Source of the DNA: Phoronis ovalis
Lineage: Eukaryota; Phoronida; Phoronidae
Length of the DNA: 13,247 nucleotides
NCBI GenBank assembly: GCA_028565635.1
Contig: JAOXYB010027723.1
Location: 2,204 to 15,450, forward strand
Direction: 5' to 3'
Shown: positions 9,301 to 13,247 of the stretch, in pieces
Layout: each line of letters opens with the position of its first letter
How positions within the stretch are numbered: the first letter of the stretch is position 1
Program-made: the position numbers and the translations under genes
Notes under the pieces: model-generated
Databases searched by the model: none
Told to the model about the DNA's origin: nothing
Seen by the model: the letters and a program-made list of their open reading frames with translations, nothing else

Positions 9301-12300
9301 GCCAAACGAGCAATCCACCTTGCTGGGTTTTTCAAGGCTCTGGGAAAAAACAATAATTAAAATAAAATAGTACAAATTATACACATACGCTACACTGGAA
9401 ATTGTTGAAAGCTCTGTATTTGTCGTGGGAGGACAAGGATATTAAACCCATTTCCAGCTGAAAAACAGAACAAATATTTTATAGGGATGGTATAGGATCA
9501 CAAAATGAAACATATACAGGGTGGAAGTTGGATACCGGAGCCAAGAAATTATATCCTTGTAATGACAATTACCTTATATTTATTATCATTATAAAAGATC
9601 TAAGTCTTAATATTTTGACATACAAAGGCTAAGAATTAAGAACCAAATTGTGACAGTTTCAATTTAATTTATGTGGACATTTATATTTTTGATGTTATTG
9701 TGTTCTATCATGTTTTCCTTGTAATATGTTATTATGTTTTAATGACGATGTTTAATGACGATGTATAATGACGATGTATAATGCTTTAATGATGATATAT
9801 CACCAGCCTATGAACTATTCAAGTATAAAAGTGAGAATACTACAAGTTTAAACATGTTAGTTGCATAACACTAGATAGCTGTACATAGATATTCTAAATG
9901 ATTAGAACTAGAAATGGACCCGCGATTCTCGCAGAATTAGTGTCTCGGTAAAATGGTGGGTCAGAATTAGTGCCTGGTTAAACGCTAGGAACCCCCACTG
10001 AGAAAGCATTTAACAACTACGCAGCAGGCACGGAATGTATCATGTAGACACTAAAACTTGCTGAAGATGAGAACATAAATAATACACCTGACATGGTTAC
10101 ACACCAATAGTAGTGCAGGCCTAAATGTAGTTTCAGTGAGAAAAATCCACTCCTTTCATTTAGTAGTGTATACATAACACTAGATAGCTGTAGGTAGGAA
10201 TTCTAAACAATTCTTAAAATGATGCGATTTACATGATACACTCACAATGATACCTATTAGTTTTATTCTGATAATGTTATTTTAAATTATTTTAAGTTTA
10301 TGATTATTTAATTTTTTTCTTATTAAAGTACGGGAACAGGAGTGAATTTCTAAAAAAAATATGACGGTAATTTTGGTTCTGGAACATATGATGTGTAGAT
10401 TTTTCTGTTCAATTAATAATTTCTGTTAATTTTTTAGCCAAGCTGTTTTGAGCAAGTCTATTTATGTGACTATTAGTGACAAATTGAGATACCTACGTGT
10501 TGTCTAATAGATATCCTGATATTACATGACTTGCTTACTTCAACATTGACTGAATGAATATATAGTTACTAAAACCGTCTTATGTATAGAACAGATTCCA
10601 TAGATTCCACATATAGAATTTCATTGGAATACAATCTTGTTATAAAAACAAAAAAAAAATTAACAAACTTTCTTTATATAATGACGTAAAGTTATCCATA
10701 TACAAGCCACATATACTAAAACTGCCATATGCAACAAACACATACACAACGTTGCAATTTTAACATACTCCGTAATTATTCATGTAGAACATTTATGATT
10801 TTTTGTGAATTAAAATAGTGGATTTCGATACTTTCTGCAGTCAAACATGTAATTTAAGTGCAGAAAATTCAAACAGAATTGTACATTAAGCTATCAAATG
10901 GATAAAAATACGTCTGATGTTAGTAGGAAAGAAATTCATACCGCCAAAACTAAGTGAATTTCGAAAGCCGTCCTTTGCGACTATGGATTGGAAAAGGGTA
11001 CAAACAAGAGATACACAGTCAGCATATGAAGAATGTGGTGCGATAACTATGATTGGTGCTTCTGAGGCAGGTGATAGTTGACCAATGGTACGAATCCAAT
11101 GAAAACCTCCAAAGAAGAAAACTCCTCGACAAAAAAAGACTGCTATTCTACGAAGAGCCCTGAAAGAAATGAAATAGTTTCAATATCAATCTTTCAAAAT
11201 TAGTAATGGTGTCGCTAAAGTTAATGTAGATTTTAGATCAGATAAAGTGACCATGTCAAAGGCAGTCTGTTGTATATTTTATGCATTCCTGACTGACAAG
11301 ACCATATAAAAACTATCCTTGCCTTCAATACCTATTCATAAAGACAGAAGGAGAAATATTAAAGAAATTAATAAATATGCTATCTTCTGCCTTGACTTTA
11401 CTTGCAAACTGTGCATTCACAAGTTACAAGTTACATATAAAGTGTACATTCAAAGAAAATAAGGGAATAAGAAGACAGGGAAAGCAACAACTTGATCAGT
11501 CACCTGTTACTATCACATATGTATGATTCCATATGTATTCAATGATATAAAATAAAATATGGAACTACATGTTAAATATTTCTTTTATAAATTTCTAATA
11601 GTCAAAATAATGCAGTTGGCAGGCTAGATATAAATAATGAACTAATAGAGGAGCCAACATCCACAAATTATGATATTTTCCAATAAAAGAATTGCACAGA
11701 GACTGATAATTAGAGCTGATAATACAGTATATTGGTGTTACTATAGACATGTGTTCATTGAAATTCCATGCTGCTGCCTACAAATTAAAATGCAGCAGAT
11801 GTTACTGTGTAATGCAATCAATAGCAGTTGGTGCTCTTTAAAGAAAAATAAAATTGAACATTATGTAAATGCAGCCTTATTAATCAGTTTAACATTTTTT
11901 GACAACATATGCTTTATAAATACTTTGTATTGCATTGTCACAGCTGCCAACTGTCTATGTATCCCTGTAAATGTGAGACAGTTAGTTATTGCATAATATA
12001 TAATTTTGTATACATATATTTAGTAGGGAATTTACTACAAAAAAATATTGAGTTTTATATCCTAAATACTGTTTTAAAAATTTACAAAATTAATAAATAA
12101 AATTGAATAAAACCTTAAAGACGCCGATTGATTATATTTTATTGTTTCAGTTTTAATCAAAATTTGTATTTCTTATAAAATAATCACAAGTTTTCGAATA
12201 ATTTGTTAAACATTTAGTTCACCCTGATTTTGACAATCATAATGACATTTCAAAATTCCCTATGTTAGCCAATCAGGTTGTGGATATTCCATAGAGCCAC

Positions 12301-12777
12301 TGATTTTCTGCTGTGATGGTGGCCCGAACGTGACATCGTAAGTTAAAAATAAAAGTTTTTCACAAAAGCTAATCCGGTTGAATTCTGAGGAACAGCATAT
12401 TTTTATCAGTTTGGTGGAATAGGTTCTGTGTAACATTATCTTTCCATAGATAATTCAGAAACTCCAGTATTTTTTTAAGATTTTTAAAATGAAAATAGAG
12501 GCAGTGTCGGCTTTTAAATAGTATATAAAGTCCAAAATGTTTGCCCACATAGTGAAACACGCAAATTTTTTTTACATGTGACCTGTGATTCTTGATAATA
12601 ATAATAACCGTAATTATTAATAATATAAACTTACTTCCTCCATGAATTAAAAGGTTTCTTCTTGTCTTCCTCAGAGCGACAGTATACTGCTGGCACAGCA
12701 AACATCCACGCCAGAAAGAAGCAGAAGACTAAACACATTAAACGTATTGGAGCTATAGTGACCGACATGATTGCCAC
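265..12777 (-). CDS. LPCAT1/2: LPCAT1/2-type lysophosphatidylcholine acyltransferase gene, partial (10 exons visible)
   Basis: The family transfers an acyl group from acyl-CoA to lysophosphatidylcholine (Lands cycle; LPCAT2 also makes platelet-activating factor) at ER and lipid-droplet membranes. Exons, 5' to 3': 12777-12635, then 11159-10942 or 9339-9116, then 8120-7947, 7252-7194, 6474-6440, 2634-2497, 2167-2042, 1741-1582 and 363-265. All have AG/GT borders and phases that join. The order of motifs is an N-terminal hydrophobic segment, HX4D at about residue 90 of the visible protein, PVFVQR, FPEGTC, VPVQP, then DHTYDDCRLM and an EF-hand loop in the C-terminal half. The visible part is 384 or 386 codons. 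Human LPCAT1 and LPCAT2 have about 530-545 residues, so a short N-terminus and roughly 100 C-terminal residues are missing. Residues resemble LPCAT1 in some exons and LPCAT2 in others, as expected for an invertebrate gene that predates the vertebrate split. Family assignment is very sure; the exact paralogue name is not. Confidence 0.95.
364..1581. other. LPCAT intron, 1218 bp
   Basis: This is AT-rich intron sequence. Apart from the hairpin at 1210-1248 I see no coding or structured element. Confidence 0.8.
1210..1248. repeat. adjacent inverted repeats (hairpin)
   Basis: CTTTAT...ATAAAG (1210-1227) is followed directly by GTGT-C-CGAGA (1227-1236), AAG, and TCTCG-ACAC (1240-1248), a nine-pair stem with one bulged base. 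It resembles the end of a Tc1/mariner-like element, but no matching second end was found in the window. Confidence 0.5.
1582..1741 (-). CDS. LPCAT1/2: LPCAT exon: start of EF-hand region
   Basis: This 160-bp exon has acceptor GTATTCCAG and donor GTAGGT, from phase 2 to phase 0. It reads (G)MNFDQMKELLDKF, then KDGRITLQQFADYLGLP, then EALEHLFQMYDR. The first part is a degenerate EF-hand-like unit. The last residues, MYDR, begin a canonical calcium loop that is finished in the next exon, so an intron splits the loop after its second residue. Confidence 0.94.
2042..2167 (-). CDS. LPCAT1/2: LPCAT exon: DHTYDDCRLM region
   Basis: This 126-bp exon starts after GATGTTGTAG and ends at a GTGAGT donor, starting and ending in phase 2. 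It reads (K)ALNVPTTDHTYDDCRLML, then LNLPIAAGLVE, then KLQRKLG. It matches the linker between acyltransferase and EF-hand domains, closest to LPCAT2 (TDHTYEDCRLM...LPMEAGLVE). It lies opposite a plus-strand open stretch at 1926-2291, which I take as its shadow. Confidence 0.93.
2168..2496. other. LPCAT intron, 329 bp
   Basis: This is plain AT-rich sequence between two well-supported exons. I see nothing else in it. Confidence 0.8.
2497..2634 (-). CDS. LPCAT1/2: LPCAT exon: LTLCQFHN / LPVYxPSEEEK region
   Basis: This 138-bp exon has acceptor ATCTACAG and donor GTAAGT, starting and ending in phase 2. It reads (A)WTLLWLTLCQFHNGL, then TIEYLPVYKPSEEEK, then LYAANVRKVMA. This is the end of the acyltransferase domain, close to the LPCAT1 pattern LWLTLCQFHN...LPVYSPSEEEK. 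It follows the largest intron of the gene (2635-6439), which holds the nested receptor gene. Confidence 0.95.
2635..3806. other. LPCAT intron part upstream of the nested receptor
   Basis: This is non-coding and AT-rich. It contains an imperfect inverted repeat at 3005-3030 (CAAGGTCACC, then GGACACCTTG). It would hold any promoter of the nested receptor, but I see no clear TATA box or initiator. Confidence 0.7.
3917..5116 (+). CDS. core open stretch: LRRs, LRRCT and Ig-like domain
   Basis: This stretch has 399 codons without a stop, entered from a different frame upstream. After QLPSSLNTVDL it holds about ten LRRs with a 24-residue period, for example LTQLELGHNEIRGIKDGAF and IKSLFIDNNEISYIEENAF. 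Roughly residues 262-308 form an LRRCT cap (NPFHCNC, VCC, LSC). Residues about 310-385 form a C2-type Ig domain with VSC, IIW and EYIC as the core Cys-Trp-Cys. Several NxT/S sites suggest glycosylation of an ectodomain. The same LRR-LRRCT-Ig plan is found in LRIG, AMIGO and the expanded LRR-Ig families of invertebrates. It is the best-preserved part of the broken gene. Confidence 0.85.
   Translation, partial: QLPSSLNTVDLTYCSITHIENGAFRGTENITRLKLSNNALQVLTRGMFQNLANLTQLELGHNEIRGIKDGAFIGLHNLLQLDISYNRIKNITEHMFQGLHNLQSLYIDHNIISDIDVHSLQLFTKIEQIILGYNELTEIKNGTFLPLGSLQHLTLQCNKICNIEDGAFNGLHRLHTLTVWKNKLKQVRNKTFQGLNSIKSLFIDNNEISYIEENAFTDFPDLIYLGLTNNKIQTLPQTMQTRKFYRGKLWSSLTINFKNNPFHCNCLLSPLKTWFDEDSAAPLKNVKKVCCATPFVGYLAATNQSLSCRAPSNPTVKFMNNNITGELINVSCHSDGDPAPSIIWQTPERNVTFDPNKNASVLFNSAQIEVEVNKEQEYICFATNIISMTQTKISPEKES
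5103..5280 (+). pseudogene. juxtamembrane and transmembrane piece of the LRR-Ig receptor
   Basis: This is in the third frame relative to the LRR stretch. It reads NKTHIPQGK and a basic run, then TIISSVLGATVSLGIFWLLY, then SLLDKCTCKIWHKRL before a TAG at 5278. The hydrophobic run followed by Cys, Lys and His-Lys-Arg is a typical single-pass helix with a cytosolic stop-transfer sequence. It overlaps the LRR-Ig stretch by a few bases at one frame shift and the tail stretch at the next. Confidence 0.7.
5246..5635 (+). pseudogene. cytoplasmic tail piece 1 of the LRR-Ig receptor
   Basis: This open stretch carries AEERNLNHIYEFIPYDQ, a repeated proline-acidic pattern (RAPIPQVSLEEASIPELSPE), EGYTVVDSIPDN, HHYINSNE and EEYENMTEV. 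It is acidic, has no membrane segment, and has several tyrosines in SH2-type contexts (YINS, YENM). Position and composition fit the cytosolic domain after the membrane helix. The ATG at 5246 lies inside the membrane-piece frame and is not thought to be a true start. Confidence 0.6.
5641..5841 (+). pseudogene. cytoplasmic tail piece 2 of the LRR-Ig receptor
   Basis: This stretch has 66 codons in a new frame, starting five bases after the stop of the previous piece. It reads MNTNDESPYYINPGL, later VEYENTEKN, and ends IYELAISLILK. The same tyrosine contexts (YINP, YENT, IYEL) and acidity as the previous piece suggest that it is the continued tail after one more frame shift, not a separate small gene. 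Confidence 0.5.
5842..6439. other. LPCAT intron part downstream of the nested receptor
   Basis: This is AT-rich. An ATTAAA at 6003-6008, followed by an A-rich run, could serve as a polyadenylation signal for the nested gene. I see no other feature. Confidence 0.6.
6440..6474 (-). CDS. LPCAT1/2: LPCAT micro-exon (DTYTWTWEGPS)
   Basis: This 35-bp exon lies between acceptor TATTTCAG and donor GTAAGT, from phase 0 to phase 2. It encodes DTYTWTWEGPS plus two bases of an Ala codon completed in the next exon. It matches the D-T-x-T-W-T-W-x-G-P signature that follows the VPVQP block in LPCAT1 and LPCAT2. It is easily missed by gene finders because of its size. Confidence 0.93.
6623..6959. mobile_element. 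MITE-like inverted-repeat element, copy 1
   Basis: The left end TAATAGACTATTTGCATGCA (6623-6642) is the exact reverse complement of 6940-6959. The outer TA on each side could be a TA target duplication of the Tc1/mariner type. Similarity continues imperfectly inwards (TGGTGGAGCCACCAGTC on the left, GACTCTAGCGCCCTCAA on the right). The interior is A-rich and has no coding potential. The second copy at 7533-7688 shares both ends. Confidence 0.8.
7194..7252 (-). CDS. LPCAT1/2: LPCAT exon: acyltransferase motif IV (VPVQP)
   Basis: This 59-bp exon has acceptor TTTCACAG and donor GTGAGT. It runs from phase 1 to phase 0 and encodes (G)AFIPGVPVQPLCIRYTNSL. PGVPVQP is the fourth conserved acyltransferase block. 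It joins the previous exon as FKQ-G-AFIPG, the normal family order. A copy of the same small inverted-repeat element lies in each flanking intron. Confidence 0.95.
7533..7688. mobile_element. MITE-like inverted-repeat element, copy 2 (short)
   Basis: The left end TAATAAACTATTCACATGCA and right end TGCATGCAAATAGTCTGTTA are near-complements. The inner CACTTGGTGGAGCCACTAG pairs imperfectly with the opposite side, giving a foldback of about 40 bp per arm. The ends match copy 1, but the element is about half its length. It is non-autonomous, since it has no transposase frame. Confidence 0.75.
7947..8120 (-). CDS. LPCAT1/2: LPCAT exon: acyltransferase motifs II and III
   Basis: This 174-bp exon runs in phase 1 to phase 1, with acceptor TTATTTTAG and donor GTATGT. 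It reads TLARLTEPVFVQREDPNSRQ, then NTIKEIVERANSGGKWPQMM and IFPEGTCGNRTCLISFKQG. PVFVQR corresponds to motif II of LPCATs, and FPEGTC to motif III, which helps bind the lysophospholipid phosphate in this family. It is the most conserved stretch in the window. It accepts either upstream catalytic exon in frame, giving G-T-L with copy B and G-A-L with copy A. Confidence 0.96.
8121..9115. other. LPCAT intron between copy B and the FPEGTC exon, 995 bp
   Basis: I checked this for a third copy of the catalytic exon (an HX4D-like codon pattern with splice sites) and found none. It is AT-rich with no clear element. Confidence 0.7.
9116..9339 (-). CDS. LPCAT1/2: LPCAT alternative catalytic exon, copy B (HTSFID)
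   Basis: This 224-bp exon has acceptor TTTTTTCCCAG and donor GTACGT, starting in phase 2 and ending in phase 1, exactly like copy A. It reads (K)ALKNPARWIARLAFFLTGF, then YWIKFKGK, then EAPIVCCAPHTSFIDV, and ends VSRIESARMPIGG before joining to TLARL. The catalytic His codon is 9213-9215 and the Asp codon is 9198-9200. The VSRxExxxxP stretch after motif I resembles vertebrate LPCAT2. It is two codons longer than copy A, the difference lying after the HX4D motif. It sits 1602 bp downstream of copy A in transcription order. Confidence 0.9.
9741..9779. repeat. short tandem repeat, three 13-bp units
   Basis: Three adjacent units read AATGACGATGTTT, AATGACGATGTAT and AATGACGATGTAT. Partial units (AATGCTTT, AATGATGATAT) follow. 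This is a simple minisatellite-like repeat in the intron between the two alternative LPCAT exons. Confidence 0.8.
9864..9883 (+). repeat. 20-bp direct repeat, first copy
   Basis: CATAACACTAGATAGCTGTA occurs here and again at 10173-10192, followed in both places by a looser match (ATTCTAAA). The two copies are 309 bp apart in the intron between the alternative exons. Confidence 0.75.
10173..10192 (+). repeat. 20-bp direct repeat, second copy
   Basis: This is identical over 20 bases to 9864-9883. The pair could be a diverged local duplication or the flanks of an inserted element of about 290 bp. The sequence between them (9884-10172) is less AT-rich than its surroundings near 9915-10040. Confidence 0.7.
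10942..11159 (-). CDS. LPCAT1/2: LPCAT alternative catalytic exon, copy A (HSSYAD)
   Basis: This 218-bp exon is flanked by a strong acceptor (TTTCTTTCAG) and a GTATGA donor, starting in phase 2 and ending in phase 1. After the join to the upstream exon it reads (K)ALRRIAVFFCRGVFFFGGF, then HWIR, then EAPIIVIAPHSSYADC. This is the hydrophobic segment plus acyltransferase motif I, with the catalytic His codon at 11033-11035 and Asp codon at 11018-11020. The tail SIVAKDGFRNSLSFG leads into the next exon as ...FG-ALARL. It is open throughout and 45% identical (21 of 47 positions, no gaps) to copy B up to the catalytic Asp. The HSSY motif and the SIVxK stretch look more like vertebrate LPCAT1. It is most likely one of a mutually exclusive pair. 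Confidence 0.85.
11160..12634. other. LPCAT intron upstream of copy A, 1475 bp
   Basis: This is AT-rich. Plus-strand open stretches at 11670-12100 have no recognisable protein features. I found no further catalytic exon copy here. Confidence 0.7.
12635..12777 (-). CDS. LPCAT1/2: LPCAT exon: N-terminal membrane segment
   Basis: This 143-bp exon runs from a polypyrimidine-CAG acceptor (intron ends at 12778) to a consensus GTAAGT donor at 12634. It begins in phase 0 and ends in phase 2. It reads VAIMSVTIAPIRLMCLVFCF, continues through a hydrophobic stretch to AVPAVYC, then turns charged (SEEDKKK) and ends at FNSWRK. The family has the same layout: an ALMTLTLxPVRL-like start, a membrane segment, then a W-R-K/R before the acyltransferase domain. 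An in-frame ATG exists at 12768, but the family has further N-terminal residues, so an upstream coding exon outside the window is more likely than a start here. Confidence 0.92.
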
Positions 12778-13247
12778 CTGGAAAAAAAATTATGTAGCTG
12801 AATGCCCTCTTTATTGGTAACAAGCTGCCCTAACATTTTCTTGTGAAAATCTGTTTATAATAAAGGGTACAGCACTTGATTACTGAACTTATATTATTTT
12901 AAGACAACAAAAAACTGAACACATCAATAAACCATTTAAAATGTATTTCTTAATTAATTATAATCTTCGAAAAATTACCCAATACTGTTGCAACATGAAA
13001 GTTTTCATCATACATTCATGACTTAACTAGGAAACTGGTAATAACAGAAGCCACCAAATGAGAATAATTTTATGAGAGGGTTTATATATAGCAAATCAAC
13101 ATTTTTTTAAAAAATGTTTCATGCTTATATACAGTATATAAACCATTCCTTGAGTAGCTTGGAAGGCCATATCTGTTCTCCATTCAACCGCAAGCTGGGG
13201 GGAGTCAATATAAAAGTGGGTACGCATGTTCCAACAAAATTTCGCGT
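12778..13247. other. upstream LPCAT intron, incomplete
   Basis: This leads to the right edge. I looked on the minus strand for an N-terminal LPCAT exon and saw none, so the start of the gene lies beyond the window. Confidence 0.6.

Larger units (their letters stand above)
9340..10941. other. intron between alternative exons A and B, 1602 bp
   Basis: It contains the 13-bp tandem repeat, the 20-bp direct repeat pair, and a less AT-rich block near 9915-10040. It is long enough that the two exons could be spliced together physically, so exclusive use would need regulation or decay of the double-inclusion product. Confidence 0.75.

Noticed and set aside
9880-10120. Possible tRNA-derived SINE
   Set aside because: I could not see A-box and B-box promoter sequences or a tRNA-like fold, so only the direct repeat is reported.
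9116-11159. The idea that the upstream catalytic exon is a dead duplicate
   Set aside because: It has no stop, keeps His and Asp, and keeps both splice sites and phases, so decay is not visible; only transcript data could still show it to be unused.
11670-12100. Plus-strand open stretches, and a CAGTTGGCAG / CTGCCAACTG inverted match near 11612 and 11943
   Set aside because: There is no protein feature. The inverted match is only ten bases with no extended terminal repeat or target duplication.
12369-12701. Minus-strand open stretch of 110 codons overlapping the first visible LPCAT exon
   Set aside because: It overlaps the exon in a different frame and runs through the donor into intron; only the spliced frame matches LPCAT.

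Overview
The window is AT-rich animal nuclear DNA. It holds spliced genes with GT-AG introns, long non-coding introns and small inverted-repeat elements. The proteins are metazoan in type, and the base composition and gene style suggest a marine invertebrate such as a mollusc, another lophotrochozoan, a hemichordate or a lancelet. The species cannot be fixed from the sequence.

Most of the window is one minus-strand gene for a lysophosphatidylcholine acyltransferase of the LPCAT1/LPCAT2 type (PlsC acyltransferase domain followed by EF-hands). I reconstructed ten exons from splice sites, unbroken reading frames and matches to remembered LPCAT protein features. In transcription order they are 12777-12635 (N-terminal membrane segment), 11159-10942 and 9339-9116 (two alternative versions of the HX4D catalytic exon), 8120-7947 (PVFV and FPEGTC motifs), 7252-7194 (VPVQP motif), 6474-6440, 2634-2497, 2167-2042, 1741-1582 and 363-265 (EF-hand region). 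All phases agree. The visible message is 1152 nt (384 codons) with the first catalytic exon or 1158 nt (386 codons) with the second. The extreme N-terminus and the C-terminal part lie outside the window.

The most striking feature is the duplicated catalytic exon. Both copies are open, keep the catalytic His and Asp at the same position, have good splice sites, and start in phase 2 and end in phase 1. Using one copy keeps the frame; using both or neither breaks it. That is the signature of mutually exclusive exons, and would let one gene make two enzymes with different membrane-embedded and active-site segments.

A second gene lies on the opposite strand inside the 3.8-kb intron between 6439 and 2635. 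It is an intronless leucine-rich-repeat/immunoglobulin receptor with a signal peptide, about ten LRRs, one Ig domain, one membrane helix and a tyrosine-rich tail. Its reading frame is broken by about five small shifts, so it is probably a recent pseudogene, although assembly errors are possible.

Two copies of a small terminal-inverted-repeat element (6623-6959 and 7533-7688) sit in the introns on either side of the 59-bp LPCAT exon. Other introns hold only short repeats and hairpins. I saw no rRNA, tRNA or CRISPR array.
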